The notes: generated by a model not told the origin, from the sequence alone. A stretch of DNA of 64,000 nucleotides from Platanthera guangdongensis (GCA_039583875.1 CM077151.1:27666390-27730389), one strand, 5' to 3'; shown: positions 20,312-32,621, numbered from the stretch's first letter. Made by a program: numbers and translations.

Positions 20312-22810
20312 ATGGAGTTTGGAGGTGCAGTGCCGGGGCAAGTCCCCAAGTTGACGAAGACCAACTATGGGAACTGGAGCATCCAGATGAGGGTACTACT
20401 AGCCTCCAAGGAGTTGTGGGAGGTAGTAGAGGATGGTGTGGAGGTGCTGAATGCCGAAGCAGAAGCTGCGCTAACAAATGCACAGAGGACCGCATTGAGA
20501 GAAGCTAAGAAGAGGGATAAGAAGGCTTTGTTCATTCTGTACCAAGGGGTGGATGAAGCTACGTTTGAGAAGATCTCGGACGCCGAGACCTCGAAGGAGG
20601 CATGGGAGATCTTGCAGCGCTCCATGCAGGGAGTAGACAAGGCCAAGAAGGTTAAGTTGCAATCCCTCCGAGGCCAGTATGAGATGATAAGGATGCAAGG
20701 CTCAGAGAAGGTTGGCGACTACGTGACCCGTCTGCGGACGCTCACAAATGAGATGAAGAGAAACGGGGAGACGATAGACGAGGTCAGCTTCATGGAGAAG
20801 CTCCTGCGTTCTATGTCTAAGAAGTTCCGACACGTGGTGGTGGCCATCGAAGAATCGAAGGACCTCACAGTGATGACGGCGGATGAACTGATAGGTTCGC
20901 TACAAGCACATGAGTATCGGATGGTGCAAGATGAGGAGGAGTCGAGTGGCTTGGGGAAAGCACTTCAGACTCAACTCAATTTTGGAGAAAGTTCAGGAAG
21001 AGGAGGAGGCCAGCGTGGTCGAGGCTACCAAGGCAGAGGTAGAGGAGGAAGAGGTGGAAGAGATTTTGGAAGAAATCAGTTCAACCAGGGAGCGGTAGAG
21101 CAACATCATGGTTGGAAGCAAGATGCAGGAGGTAGAGGAAGAGGCCAAGGTAGAGGTCAAGGCAGAGGACAGGGAAGAGACCAGGGAAGAAGTCAAAGAG
21201 GAGGAAGAGATATGTCTCAAACTCAATGTTACAACTGTAACAAGTTTGGACATATGAGTTACGACTGCTGGGCTCCCAAGAGAGGTGGTGAAGCCAACCA
21301 CTACGCGGAGGCTAGCAACACGGGTGGAGACCCGATGATGTTCCTTACTATCCAAGGCGCTGCAGGAGGAAGGAATGGAGTGTGGTACCTAGACACTGGA
21401 GCTAGTAACCACATGTGTGGTGATAAGGAGCTATTCACCAGCCTTGAGCCGAATGGAGGAGATGTCAGTTTTGGCGATGCCTCGAAGATCTCTGTGGAAG
21501 GAAGAGGAGTGATCGCGGTGACGATGAATGGGAAGAAGGTGCTCATCAACGACGTCTTCTATGTACCGGGCTTGAGGAGTAACATCCTAAGTCTTGGACA
21601 GCTGGTGGAGAAGGGCTATCGCGTCCTGTTGAGGGATAGCACTTTAGCGATGAAGGATAGCCAAGGAAGAGAGGTGGTAAGAGTGAAGATGGCGACGAAC
21701 CGCCTCTTCCCTCTAAGTTTGGATGCCAAGGAGACGGCATGTCTTGCGAAGACAGGAGAAGAGGAGGAAGCTTGGCTGTGGCACCACCGGATGGGGCATC
21801 TGGGGTTCACAGGCCTGAAGCTGTTGTCTGGATCCAAGATGGTGGAAGGGCTGCCCATGACCACACCTCCTCAAAGGGTCTGTGAGGCATGCACGAAGGG
21901 GAAGCAAAGAAGGGAGACATTTGAAGGTGGCAAGTCTCGGAGAGCTACAAGGCAACTGGAGCTAGTTCATTCGGACATTGCTGGTCCTTTTGAGACTACT
22001 TCAATTGGTGGAAGCAGATACTACATCACGTTCACCGACGACTTCAGTAGGAAGTGTTGGGTATACTTTCTGAAGGAGAAGGCAGAGGCTCTGGACAAGT
22101 TCCAAGAGTTCAAGGCAATGGCTGAGAAGGAAGTTGGGCAACCACTGAAGGTGCTCCGGACAGATAGAGGAGGGGAGTACACCTCTAGGCTGTTTGATGA
22201 CTACTGCAGAGAATGGGGGATCTCACACCAGTTGACGGCGGCGTACTCGCCTCAACAAAACGGAGTGGCGGAAAGGAAGAACCTAACCATTATGAACATG
22301 GCGAGGAGCATGGTGAAGGGCAAGGGGTTGCCAAAGAAGTACTGGGCGGAAGCGGTTCAGGTAGCGGTGTACTTGCTAAACCGTTGCCCAACCAAGAGTG
22401 TGAAGTTCAAGACACCGTTTGAAGCTTGGTGTGGGAGGAAGCCCAGTGTGAAGCACCTGAGGGTCTTCGGGTGTGTAGCTTATGCTCACATCCCGGACCA
22501 GAGGAGGAGGAAGCTGGACGATAGAAGTGAGAAGTGCATTTTTGTAGGCTACGCTCCTGCAAGCAAGGCTTACAAGTTGTACAACCCGGAGACGGAGAAG
22601 GCCATTATCTCAAGAGATGTGGTGTTTGAAGAAGGAAGCTGCTGGAGCTGGAATGAGGAGGTGAAGAACACCAAGGGATGTTCTTCGAGGATGATGAAGA
22701 AGAAGGTGGAGAGGAGGCTGAAGCTGAGATGGGAGGAGCTGAGCCACCATCACCACCCAGCGGAGGTTCAGGGGGAGCTCTCACTCCCTTACTCTAGTGG
22801 AGCAAGTTAA
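20312..22810 (+). CDS. copia-1 Gag-protease-integrase polyprotein
   Basis: 832 codons from an ATG 50 bp after the primer site. Gag ([20 protein letters not shown]) occupies residues 1-290. An RG-rich run precedes the CCHC knuckle [14 protein letters not shown] near 305. The protease [11 protein letters not shown] is near 357. The integrase zinc-binding region ([12 protein letters not shown] ... CEACTKGK) is near 487. The DDE core includes [25 protein letters not shown] and [14 protein letters not shown] near 565-655. The last about 45 residues are in a shifted frame relative to relatives, so RT is not reached by this ORF. It acts in virus-like particles in the cytoplasm. Confidence 0.9.
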   Translation: MEFGGAVPGQVPKLTKTNYGNWSIQMRVLLASKELWEVVEDGVEVLNAEAEAALTNAQRTALREAKKRDKKALFILYQGVDEATFEKISDAETSKEAWEILQRSMQGVDKAKKVKLQSLRGQYEMIRMQGSEKVGDYVTRLRTLTNEMKRNGETIDEVSFMEKLLRSMSKKFRHVVVAIEESKDLTVMTADELIGSLQAHEYRMVQDEEESSGLGKALQTQLNFGESSGRGGGQRGRGYQGRGRGGRGGRDFGRNQFNQGAVEQHHGWKQDAGGRGRGQGRGQGRGQGRDQGRSQRGGRDMSQTQCYNCNKFGHMSYDCWAPKRGGEANHYAEASNTGGDPMMFLTIQGAAGGRNGVWYLDTGASNHMCGDKELFTSLEPNGGDVSFGDASKISVEGRGVIAVTMNGKKVLINDVFYVPGLRSNILSLGQLVEKGYRVLLRDSTLAMKDSQGREVVRVKMATNRLFPLSLDAKETACLAKTGEEEEAWLWHHRMGHLGFTGLKLLSGSKMVEGLPMTTPPQRVCEACTKGKQRRETFEGGKSRRATRQLELVHSDIAGPFETTSIGGSRYYITFTDDFSRKCWVYFLKEKAEALDKFQEFKAMAEKEVGQPLKVLRTDRGGEYTSRLFDDYCREWGISHQLTAAYSPQQNGVAERKNLTIMNMARSMVKGKGLPKKYWAEAVQVAVYLLNRCPTKSVKFKTPFEAWCGRKPSVKHLRVFGCVAYAHIPDQRRRKLDDRSEKCIFVGYAPASKAYKLYNPETEKAIISRDVVFEEGSCWSWNEEVKNTKGCSSRMMKKKVERRLKLRWEELSHHHHPAEVQGELSLPYSSGAS

Positions 22811-24485
22811 CAGAGGAGGTTCCAGTGGAGCAAGTACCAGTGGAAGCAAGGAGGATCGTCCTCAACCTCGGATGAGGAGGTTGGAGGAGATCTACGAGGA
22901 GACGGCACCAACTGCTAACAATTTTTCTTTATATTGTCTCTTAGCAGATGTTGAGCCATACTCTTATGAGGAAGCAGCCAAAGAGAAAACTTGGAGGAGT
23001 GCTATGGATGTGGAGATAGCCTCCATTAAGAAGAACGACACCTGGAAGCTGGTGGATCCACCTGTAGGCCAAAAACCCCTCGGGGTGAAATGGGTCTATA
23101 AGGTGAAGAAGAACAAAGATGGGGGCGTGGAGAAGCATAAGGCGAGGCTAGTCGTGAAGGGCTACCGCCAAGTTCAGGGAGTGAACTATGATGAAGTCTT
23201 CGCACCGGTAGCGCGGATAGATACCATCCGGCTGATCATCGCGCTAGCCGCACATCACGGGTGGAAGATAATGCAGATGGACGTGGTCTCTGCTTATTTG
23301 AATGGCTACCTGGAGGAGGATGTGTACATCGAGCAGCCTCCTGGGTACGTGGTGAAAGGGCAGGAGAGAAAGGTCTGCAAGCTTGACAAGGCACTCTATG
23401 GGCTGAAGCAGGGAGCTAGAGCTTGGAACGGCAGGATAGATGCTTACTTACAGAAGCATGGCTATCAGAAGAGCCCGCATGAGCACGCACTCTACACCAA
23501 GGTAGACAAGGATGGAGGCATGATGATTATCTGCCTATACGTGGATGACATAATCTTCACAGGGAACAATGCTGGGATGTATGAAGAGTTCCGGGGTATG
23601 ATGAAGAGAGAGTTCGAAATGACTGACTTGGGAGAGTTGAGCTACTTCCTGGGAGTGGAAGTGAAGCAGGGAGAAGATGGGATCTTCATATCCCAGAAGA
23701 AGTATGCAGAGGAGATCTTAGAGAAGTTCAGGATGGAGAACAGCAAGCCCATCTCTACCCCTGCCGACCCAGGCCTGAAGTTGAGCAAAGAGTCTAAGGA
23801 AGGAGCGGTAGACTCCACCTTATTCAAAAGCTTGGTGGGAAGTCTACGTTACCTAACCTTCACCCGACCGGACATCATGTATGCGGTCGGGGTAGTGAGC
23901 AGGCATATGGAGGAGCCGAAGGAAGACCACTTCACGGCAGCGAAGAGGATCCTGAGGTACATCAACGGGACAAGAGGTCACGGGCTGAAGTACTCCACTG
24001 GAGAGGAGCTGAAGTTAGTTGGATACTCCGATAGTGACTATGGAGGCGACGTGAACGATCGGAAGAGCACTTCCGGATATGCTTTCAATATGGGGACGGG
24101 GGTGTTCTCTTGGAGCTCAAAGAAGCAGGCAACGATAGCTCTATCGTCCTGCGAGGCTGAGTACATTGCAGCAGCAGCTGGCACCTGCCAAGCCATTTGG
24201 CTAAGGAATCTGTTGGAGAGCTTGCAGCATGAAGTGGATGGGCCAACGACTATGTTGGTGGACAACATGTCGGCCATCCAGCTCGCGAAGAACCCGGTAC
24301 TACATGGAAGGAGCAAGCACATCGAGACGAGGTATCATTTCCTCCGTGAGCAGGTAGAGTTGAAGACAGTGGAAGTGAAGTATTGCCCGACCGGAGAGCA
24401 AGTCGCGGACATCTTCACCAAGGCATTGAAGGTGGACACGTTCCTGAAACTCAAAGGCAAACTCGGCATGTGCTGCCAAGTTTGA
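22797..24485 (+). CDS. copia-1 reverse transcriptase-RNase H portion of pol
   Basis: No ATG is needed; this is the continuation of pol after frame changes at 22676-22810. RT begins [10 protein letters not shown], with [30 protein letters not shown] and the catalytic [11 protein letters not shown] near residue 248. RNase H shows YSDSDYGGD near 409, LSSCEAEY near 450 and VDNMSAI. It ends KLGMCCQV just before the purine tract. All catalytic motifs are intact. Confidence 0.9.
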   Translation: MEQVNRGGSSGASTSGSKEDRPQPRMRRLEEIYEETAPTANNFSLYCLLADVEPYSYEEAAKEKTWRSAMDVEIASIKKNDTWKLVDPPVGQKPLGVKWVYKVKKNKDGGVEKHKARLVVKGYRQVQGVNYDEVFAPVARIDTIRLIIALAAHHGWKIMQMDVVSAYLNGYLEEDVYIEQPPGYVVKGQERKVCKLDKALYGLKQGARAWNGRIDAYLQKHGYQKSPHEHALYTKVDKDGGMMIICLYVDDIIFTGNNAGMYEEFRGMMKREFEMTDLGELSYFLGVEVKQGEDGIFISQKKYAEEILEKFRMENSKPISTPADPGLKLSKESKEGAVDSTLFKSLVGSLRYLTFTRPDIMYAVGVVSRHMEEPKEDHFTAAKRILRYINGTRGHGLKYSTGEELKLVGYSDSDYGGDVNDRKSTSGYAFNMGTGVFSWSSKKQATIALSSCEAEYIAAAAGTCQAIWLRNLLESLQHEVDGPTTMLVDNMSAIQLAKNPVLHGRSKHIETRYHFLREQVELKTVEVKYCPTGEQVADIFTKALKVDTFLKLKGKLGMCCQV

Positions 24486-24494
24486 GGGGGAGTT
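24484..24494 (+). other. copia-1 polypurine tract
   Basis: GAGGGGGAGTT directly upstream of the 3' LTR TG, priming plus-strand synthesis. Confidence 0.8.
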
Positions 24495-25322
24495 TGTTGG
24501 GTTGACAATTTGACTTGGTCAAATTGTCAAAGTCCTTTTATTTAAGTTTTTTATTATTATCATTAAGTTTTCATGCATTTATGAATGGGAGAGAGAGAAT
24601 GTAATAAATGGATAGGTGGAGAGTTGTATTTATTAGGAGAGAGTTTTGGGTTTTGGTTTTGCCTATAAATAGGCCTTGTATAGTTCATTTCTTGCTTGCT
24701 GAAAGTAGAGAAGAAAAATCCTCCCATCTTGTTTGAGTTTGTGAGAGAGAGCGCTGCAGCGCAAAGGGAGTTTTGGAAGTTGGTTTGCCGAGCGGGTAGA
24801 GGGGCAAGCCGGGCGAGTTGCTTCTAACCGGGCGACTAGAAGTAGAGGCCGCGCGGTCTGGCGAGCGCGCAGCGAGTGAGAGCCCGCGAGCTTTGTGTGA
24901 CTCGCGTGTCAGGTGATCTCGGCAGGGGGAGCTCGCAGAGCGGGTGGAGCTCTCGCAGGTGGAGCTCGCGCGGGTACAGGTCGCAAGTTGGGCGGTCAAG
25001 CTGCGAGTGGGGTGCAGGCTCGCCTGGTGTTTTAGGCGCGAGGTGGTGAAGGAGATCTCGCTGGGATTGAGCTCGCGAGTGGTGGCGGGAGCTCGCTCGC
25101 GAGAGGCGGTACTCGCCTATAGAGAGAAGGAGCCCGCGCGGTTTGTTGCGGTCTCGCCGGGGTGTAACCGCGCGACCTGGCGGACTCGCCAAGTTGGTAC
25201 TCGCTTAATAGGGGAGGTCGCGCGGCTTGACTTGGCGGGCTCGGTTTTGGTGTTGACCTGTGGTGCCAAGTGAAGTTATTTGGGGTTTGGGATCGCGTGG
25301 GAACCCATACACGTTTACAACA
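24495..25322 (+). repeat. copia-1 3' LTR
   Basis: It starts TGTTGGGTTGAC and ends TTTACAACA. Against the 5' LTR I see only single-G indels (GCGAGG vs GCGAGGG at 25037/19977; TTTGGG vs TTTGG at 25285/20225) and the terminal TG/TT change. Confidence 0.93.
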
Positions 25323-25531
25323 AAACCTAGGCTTGATCTTCTTATCAGCATCCTCTGGGAAACTTCGCGCCGCCTCTCTAATGGAGGCCCTGCCCACAAT
25401 GTTCGTTGTAATCTCGCGAATTTTCCGGGGATCCGTAGGCTGCTTATTCAGATAAGCAACGCGAGGAAGGAGGCTCAAAAGTGCCTTTTTGAGCCGATCA
25501 TCTCCCAGGTGAGCCTGTATTGGCTTTCCTA
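25323..25531 (-). pseudogene. LRR gene exon 4, middle part (between two copia insertions)
   Basis: It resumes in frame after the TSD: KPIQAHLGDDRLKKALLSLL, PRVAYLNKQPTDPRKIREIT, to KKIKPRF, where the second copia interrupts at AAACC. The NLIGxPIQ...LLPxxxYLNKQ motif is the LRR cap of this family. The segment keeps an open frame. Confidence 0.75.
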
Positions 25532-26246
25532 TGTTGGAAACGCGTACAGGCACCCACTTCGCCTCTGCCTTACAACTCTACTCCACTTGACAACAACTAC
25601 ACCACCGAAAACAGACCGACGAGACCGCCAAAAACCGCGCGGCTAGCCCACCACCGGCGAGACACTTCCACCCGCGCGAGTAGCCGCCCAGCGAGAGCCC
25701 TCTCGCACGCGAGAGCGAGACACCCCTGGTGAATGGACTCCCGGCGAGTTAACTCCCCACTCGCGGCTAACCTGCCACCGGCGAGTACACAGCCCGCGCA
25801 ACAACAACACTTGCCGAGCGAGTTCACCCCTGCGAGATACGCTTCTGCAGCGAGATCGCCAACTCACGCTCCACTCGCACGCACAAGCCCCTACCCACTC
25901 GGCAATACTCCAGTTCGCTCGGCAAGACCCATTAGCGAGATCCTACTCGCACGGTTAGAAAATCAAACCGCCCGGACAACACACCAGCGCTGCAGCGCTT
26001 CTCTCCCTATCCTCTAACAAACGAAAAATCCAGAAATGGGGAAGTTTTTTCAATTCTTCAGCACTTCAAAAGTAATACATACATGTCTATTTATAGGCTA
26101 GAGCAACCAACCAGAAACCGCCAAGTGACACTACATTAAATGCCACTCCTAATTACAAACTCCTAACATTAAAAATTACAACATATAATAATAACTTAAA
26201 ACAAATCCTGACTAGTTGACCCGGTCAACAAAGTCAAACACCAACA
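25532..26246 (-). repeat. copia-2 3' LTR
   Basis: TGTTGGAAACGCGTACAGGC...GTCAAACACCAACA (plus-strand reading). Several substitutions separate it from the other LTR (GCGTACAGGC vs GCGTACAGAC; CCGCGCGG vs CCGTGCGG). Confidence 0.9.
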
Positions 26247-26256
26247 AAACTCCCCC

Positions 26257-29200
26257 TCAAACTTGGCAGCACATGCCGAGTTTGCCTTTGAGCATCAGGA
26301 ACGTCTCCACCTTCAATGCCTTAGTGATAATGTCCGCTACCTGCTCTCCGGTGGGGCAATACATCACTTCAACCGTCTTCATCTCTACTTGCTCACGGAG
26401 GAAGTGATATCTCGTCTCGATGTGCTTGCTACGCCCATGTAGCACAGGGTTCTTTGCGAGCTGGATGACCGACATGTTGTCCACAAACATGGTCATAGGC
26501 CCATCCACTTCATGATACAACTCCTGCAGGAGGTTCCTTAACCAAATAGCCTGGCAGGTACAAGCCGCCTCCGCGATGTACTCTGCTTCACAAGATGATA
26601 AGGCAATCGTTGTCTGCTTCTTCGAACTCCATGAGAACACTCTTGTGCCCATATTGAAAGCGTACCCGGAAGTGCTCTTCCGGTCATTCACATCTCCACC
26701 ATAATCACTATCTGAGTACCCAACCAGCTTCAACTCCTCGCCCGTAGAGTACTTCAGTCCATGACCTCTTGTCCCGTTTATGTATCTCAGGATCCTCTTT
26801 GCGGCTGTGAAGTGATCCTCCTTTGGTTCCTCCATGTGCCTGCTTACCACCCCGACTGCGTACATAATGTCAGGTCGGGTGAAGGTCAAGTAGCGTAGAC
26901 TCCCCACCAAGCTTTTGAATAAAGTGGAGTCTACCGCTCTTTCCTTCGACTCCTTGCTCAACTTCAGTCCTTGGTCGGCAGGAGTAGAGATAGGCTTACT
27001 GTTCTCCATCCTGAACTTCTTCAGGATCTCCTCCGCATACTTCTTCTGTGAGATGAAGATCCCGTCTTCACTCTGCTTCACCTCCACGCCCAAGAAGTAG
27101 TCGAGCTCTCCCAGGTCCGTCATCTCGAACTCCTTCTTCATCATTCTCTTGAACTCCTCGTACATCGAAAGGTTGTTGCTTGTGAAGATCATATCGTCTA
27201 CGTATAGACATACGATCATCATGTCGCCATTCTTCTCAACCTTCGTGTAGAGAGCATATTCATGGGGGTTCTTCCTGTAGCCATTCTTCTGCAGGTAAGC
27301 ATCTATTCTCCCATTCCAGGCTCGAGATCCTCTTCAGCCCGTACAAAGCCTTGTCCAGCTTGCATACTTTCCTCTCCTGCCCCTTCACCACATAACCTGG
27401 AGGCTGCTCGAGGTACACATCCTCCTCCAGGTAGCCATTCAGGTAGGCGGATATCACATTCATCTGCATGATCTTCCATCCATGATGAGCAGCCAGAGCA
27501 ATGATCAATTGGATGGTGTCTATCCGCGCCATTGGGGCGAAGACTTCATCATAGTCCACTACTTGGACTTGTCGGTAGCCCTTCACGACTAGCCGCACCT
27601 TATGCTTTTCCACGCCTCCATCTTTGTTCTTCTTCACCTTATAGACTCACTTCACCCCGAGGGGTTTGTGGCCAGCTGGAGGGTCTACTAGCTTCTAGGT
27701 GTTGTTCTTCTTGATGGATGTCATCTCATCATTCATCGCCTTCCTCCAAGTTTTCTCCTAGGAAGCTTCGTCGTACAAGTGTGGTTCACAATCTGCAAGC
27801 AGACAGTATATAGAAAAATTATTAAGGGCCGGTGCCGTCTCCACATAGATCTCCTCCAACTTCCTCATCTTAGGTTGAGGACGATCCGCCTTGATCCCGC
27901 AAGTGCTTGCTCCACTAGAACCACCTCCACTTGTACTAACTCCACTAGAGTAGGGAGTAGGAGCTCCCCGTGACTCTTCACTAGGTGGTGATGGTGGCTC
28001 AGCTCCACTCATCTCAGTTTCTGCTTCCTGACCACCCTTCTCTTCATCGTCATCAAAAAACATCCCCTTGGTGCTCCTCATCTCTTCATCCCAGCTCCAA
28101 CTGCTATCTTCCTCAAACACTACATCCCTTGAGATGATAGCTCTCTCCTTCACCGGGTTGTACAACTTGTAAGTCTTGCTCATCGGAGCGTAGCCTACGA
28201 AGATGCACTTCTTGCTTTTGTCATCCAGCTTCTTCCTCCTCTTGTCCGGGACGTGGACATAAGCCACACACCCAAAGACCCTTATGTGCTTCACATTCGG
28301 CTTCCAGCCACACCATGCTTCGAACGTAGTCATAAACTTCACACTCTTTGTTGGGCATCGGTTTAGTAAGTACACAACCACCTGTACTGCCTCCGCCCAA
28401 AACTTCTTTGGCAACCCTTTGCCCTTCACCATGCTCCTTGTCATGTTCATTATGGTCAAGTTCTTCCTCTTGCCACTCCGTTCTGCTGAGGTGAGTACAG
28501 CGCCGTCAGCTGGTGAGAGAACTCGTACTCCTTACAGAAGTCATTAAACAGCCTAGAGGTGTACTCCCCACCTCTATCTGTCCTCAACACCTTCAGTGGT
28601 TGTCCACTCTCCTTCTCTGCCATCGCCTTGAACTCCTTGAACTTGTTAAGAGCCCCAGCCTTCTCTTTCAGGAAATACACCCAACACTTCCGACTGAAGT
28701 CATCGGTGAAGGTGATATAATATTTGCTCCCACCTACTGAGGTAGTCTCAAACAGACCAACTATGTCCGAGTGAACTAGTTCTAGTTGCCTCTTCGCTCT
28801 TCGGGACTTGCCACCCTCGAACGTCTGCCTCTTCTGCTTCCCCTTGGTACATGCCTCACAGACCTTCTGTGGAGGCGAGATCATAGGCAGTCCTTCAACC
28901 ATCTTGGAATGAGACAGTAGTTTCAGGTCTGTGAACCCCAGATGGCCCATCCGGTGGTGCCACAGCCATGCTTCCTCTTCTTCCTCCGTCCTTGCGAGAC
29001 ACACCGTCTCCTTGGCATCCATCCTCAGTGTGAAGAGACGATTCGTCGTCATCTTTACTTTTACTACCTCTCTTCCTTGATGGTCCTTCATGACCAAGGA
29101 TCCATCCTTCAACAGTACACAGTACCCTTTATCCACCAGCTGCCCAAGACTTAAGATGTTACTCTTTAAGCCTGACACATAGAACACGTCATTTAGGTGC

Positions 29201-30393
29201 ACCTCCTTCCCATTCAAGGTGACCGCTATGACTCCTCTTCCTTCCACTGATATCTTCGAGGCGTCTCCAAAACTGACCTCACCACTATTTGGCTCTAGGC
29301 TGGTGAACAGTTCCTTCTCTCCACACATGTGGTTACTAGCTCCTGTATCCAGGTACCACACTTCGTTCCTCCCACCTTCAGTACCCCTGTAGGTTAGGAA
29401 CATCATCGGGAAACCACCCGTGTTTTTGTTGCTTTTTGGTTTTTTCTTTTCCCTTCCTTTCATTTCTTTCATTCATTTATGCTCATATGTCCAAACTTGT
29501 TTCATTTGTTACATTGTTTTATCACTTCTTCTCTTCCTTGACCTCTTCCTTGGCCTCTCTTTTACCTCTTCCTCTTCCTCCTGCATCTTGCCTCCAACAT
29601 GAGGTTGCTCTGCCTCTCTCTGGTTGTACTGGTTCCTCCTTGATCTCTTCCTCCTCTTTTCCTCTACCTCTTCCTTGGTAGCCTCGGCCACGCTGGCCTC
29701 CTCCTCTTCCTGAGCTCTCTCCAAATTTAACTGAGTCTGGAGTGCTTTACCCAAGCCACTCGACTCCTCCTCATCTTGCAACATGTGGTACTCGTGAGCT
29801 TGTAGCGAGCCAACAAGCTCTTCTACCGCCATCATGGTGAGATCTTTCGACTCCTTAATCGCCACTACCACATGCCGGAACTTCTTAGACATAGATCGCA
29901 AGAGCTTCTCCATGAAGCTTACGTCATCTGTCACCTCTTCATTCCTCTTCATCTCGTTTGTGAGCGTCCGCAGACGAGTCACATAGTCACCAACATTCTC
30001 TGCACTCTGCATCTCCGTTACTTCATATTGAGCTCGGAGGGATTGCAGCTTCACCTTCTTTGGCTTATCAACTCCCTGCATGGAGCGTTGCAAATTCTCT
30101 CATGCCTCCTTTGATGTCTCCGCATCTGAGATCTTCTTGAAGGTCGCCTCATCCACACCTTGGTATAATAGGAACAACGCCTTCTTATCTCTTTTCCTCG
30201 ACTCTCTTAACGCCGCCTTTTGTGCGTTAGTCAACGCCGCCTCTGCTTCAGCAGTAAGCACCTCAACGCCTTCTTCTACTATCTCCCACAACTCCTTTGA
30301 GGCGAGTAGCACTCACATCTGAATGCTCCAGTTCCCGTAGTTGGTTTTTGACAACTTGGGGACTTGCCCTGACATGACGCTTCCCATCTCCAT
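26257..30393 (-). pseudogene. copia-2 gag-pol, with several stops and a frameshift
   Basis: It starts MEMGSVMSGQVPKLSKTNYG at 30393. Premature stops are TGA 30313-30315, TGA 30100-30102, TAG 27758-27760, TAG 27695-27697 and TGA 27647-27649, several at positions that are Trp in copia-1. The zinc knuckle near 29490 has lost its second and last cysteines. Protease [11 protein letters not shown] (29353 region), integrase [10 protein letters not shown] and RT CLYVDDMIFTS (27200 region) remain. A frame change near 27325 separates two RT pieces. It cannot make a full polyprotein. Confidence 0.9.
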
Positions 30394-30458
30394 TTCTCCT
30401 TGTCACTTAACCTTCCGAGCAATCTCCCAGGGGGGTTGAATCTGGCTCTGATACCACT

Positions 30459-31176
30459 TGTTGGAAATGCGTACAGACACCCACTTCGCCTCTGCCTTAC
30501 AACTCTACTCCACTTGACAACAACTACACCACCGAAAACAGACCAACGAGACCGCCAAAAACCGTGCGGCTAGCCCATCACCGGCGAGACACTTCCACCC
30601 GCGCGAGTAGCCGCCCAGCAAGAGCCCTCTCGCACGCGAGAGCGAGACACCCCTGGCGAATGGACTCTCGGCGAGTTAACTCCCCACTCGCGGCTAACCT
30701 GCCACCGGTGAGTACACATCCCACGCAACAACAACACTTGCCGGGCGAGTTCACCCCTGCGAGATACGCTTCTGCAGTGAGATCGCCAACTCGCGCTCCA
30801 CTCGCACGCACAAGCCCCTACCCGCTCGTCAATACTCCAGTTCGCTCGGCAAGACCCACTAGCGAGATCCTACTCGCACGGTTAGAAAATCAAACCGCCC
30901 GGACAACACACCAGCGCTGCAGCGTTTCTCTCCCTATCCTCTCACAAACGAAAAATCCAGAAATGGGGAAGCTTTTTCAATTTTTCAACACTTCAAAAGT
31001 AATACATACATGCATATTTATAGGCTAGAGCAACCAACCAGAAACCGTCAAGTGGCACTACATTAAATGTCACTCCTAACTACTAACTCCTAACATTAAA
31101 AATTACAACAACATATAATAATAACTTAAAACAAATCCTGACTAGTTGACCCTATCAACATAGTCGAACACCAACA
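30459..31176 (-). repeat. copia-2 5' LTR
   Basis: TGTTGGAAATGCGTACAGAC...GTCGAACACCAACA (plus-strand reading), directly next to the primer-binding site. Confidence 0.9.
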
Positions 31177-31364
31177 TCCTATCAGGTTGAATATCAACAG
31201 GGAGTTGAAGTTTGCAGCAAGCTGGCTTAAGGCTTTCACGGTGTTCATCCTGTTGAAACTGAGGTCCAAAACTGTAAGCTTTTGGAGACGGTCGAAGCCC
31301 TCGGCATTACTGATCTTGTTGCCAGCTAGGTATAGCTCTTTTATTAGAGTGCAACTAGATAGCC
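31177..31364 (-). pseudogene. LRR gene exon 4, first part
   Basis: It starts after AAATTCAG with GLSSCTLIKELYLAGNKISN and continues AEGFDRLQKLTVLDLSFNRM to LLIFNLIG. There the copia LTR at 31176 interrupts it; the 5 bp TCCTA (31177-31181) is the duplicated target. Confidence 0.75.
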
Positions 31365-31666
31365 CTGAATTTAAAGCAGATCATTAGTTGATTAGGTCCT
31401 TAAATTCTAATATGCTTCAAGTGATGGCATCTTCTATCTATAAATTGTATAAAAAAGAATTTTTTTTTTGGATACTCATGGTCCTCAAATAGGACCATCA
31501 AAGGTCCTGAAATAAGACCATCAAAAGTTCTGAAATAGGACACCATCAAAGAAAATACTTAGAAATTTTCAAATAATACAATAATGACACGTGTTAGTTG
31601 GAGTGTTTGACATCAAAATTTATGTCAAAACCACAGTAGTTAAGCTTGGTGTAATAGAAAGATATA

Positions 31667-31888
31667 GGCTTTGTTTGGCACGGCGGTAGAAGGAGTGAAC
31701 GCGGTGGTTATGAACTGACGTTCATGAACGCCCGACCTCACCTATCGAAGTTCATTCACTTTTATGTTCAAAACTAGTCTTCATTTCTTGGCAGCGGTCA
31801 TCACCATTGTCATGCCAAACATACAGTTCATGACGATGATATTTTTGCTCAAACTCACCGGAGCAAAAATGCAGCGCCAAACAGAGTC
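31667..31888. mobile_element. MITE, GGCTTTGTTTGGC family (copy 4), in LRR intron 3
   Basis: It starts GGCTTTGTTTGGCACGGCGG and ends CACCGGAGCAAAAATGCAGC, GCCAAACAGAGTC. The internal words GTGGTTATGAACTGACGTTC and CATTGTCATGCCAAAC are shared with copies 1 and 6. Confidence 0.75.
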
Positions 31889-32132
31889 ATGATCTTGATT
31901 AAGTCGGTCCGGTTTCGTTCATAAAGCATTGGAGAAATTGCTTTGTCAGACAAAGATGAGCAATTTAGGTTCCTTGTCATTCAAGAATAACTATGGAGAG
32001 TGCATTCCATATGCTTTTGCAATAGGTTTATAAGGAGACATGCAAGAACCTAAGAACTGCTATACATCCACAGGAAACCCTAAAATGACATTGTGATTTG
32101 TGATTCTCAACTAACATGATGGAAGACACCTA

Positions 32133-32296
32133 GGCTTCATTTGGTACCGTGGTGGCGGTCGTGAACGCGGTGGTCATGAATTGTTGTTCGTGAACGCCGG
32201 TAGCGGTCATAAACTTTGTGTTGATAAACATACATTCTATGATAATGAAGTTTTTGGCCAAACTCACTGGAGAAAATAAGGCGTGGCAAACGAAAC
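32133..32296. mobile_element. MITE, GGCTTCATTTGG family (copy 5), in LRR intron 3
   Basis: GGCTTCATTTGGTACCGTGG, CGGTCGTGAACGCGGTGGTC at the left; TTTTTGGCCAAACTCACTGG, GGCAAACGAAACCC at the right. Shorter than copy 4, consistent with an internal deletion. Confidence 0.7.
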
Positions 32297-32474
32297 CCTA
32301 GTAAATATTTCAGAATAAGAAGTCTGGATTGCGGCGAAGGCAATCTTACATTTATGCTTGTAAGCTAATTTGTAAAGAAAAGGCTGGGCGGGAAAGGCAA
32401 TGCTGATCTTACATATATGAAATTATGCCAGAAAGCAGTAAATTTCGTGTCTCAGAAATGCAGCATGCGCTTAC

Positions 32475-32621
32475 CGTGGCCAATTCTTGAAATTCGATTA
32501 TGGCTTAGATTGAGAATTTTCAACCTCTCCAAGTCTCTGAGACCATCAATATTCAATATTTTGTTCCGAGACAAATCCAGAGTGTGAAGACACTTTGGTA
32601 GAAATCCTGGAGTAATGCGAT
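32475..32621 (-). pseudogene. LRR gene exon 3
   Basis: 147 bp between acceptor TTAATTTGTAG and donor GTAAGC. It encodes DRITPGFLPKCLHTLDLSRN and KILNIDGLRDLERLKILNLS, HNRISRIGH. It is in phase 1 at both ends, compatible with its neighbours, and no lesion is seen in the exon itself. Confidence 0.75.

Larger units (their letters stand above)
19432..25322 (+). mobile_element. Young full-length Ty1/copia retrotransposon (copia-1), TSD AAACC
   Basis: LTRs at 19432-20259 and 24495-25322, both 828 bp and nearly identical. The TSD AAACC occurs at 19427-19431 and 25323-25327. A tRNA-Met-type primer-binding site follows the 5' LTR, and a GAGGGGGAG purine tract precedes the 3' LTR. It is inserted in the last exon of the LRR gene, antisense to it. 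Confidence 0.95.
25532..31176 (-). mobile_element. Older Ty1/copia retrotransposon (copia-2), same lineage as copia-1, TSD TCCTA
   Basis: LTRs at 25532-26246 and 30459-31176. TCCTA occurs at 25527-25531 and 31177-31181. The primer site AGTGGTATCAGAGCC reads on the minus strand at 30441-30458, and the purine tract is at about 26247-26262. Proteins are closely similar to copia-1, but the LTRs are different. The coding region is broken. It sits in the same exon as copia-1, in sense with the gene. Confidence 0.93.

Noticed and set aside
31365..32474. Possibility that the LRR exons are two separate genes
   Set aside because: Exon phases and LRR repeats join perfectly across the 1.1 kb and 17.8 kb introns, so one gene is the simpler reading.
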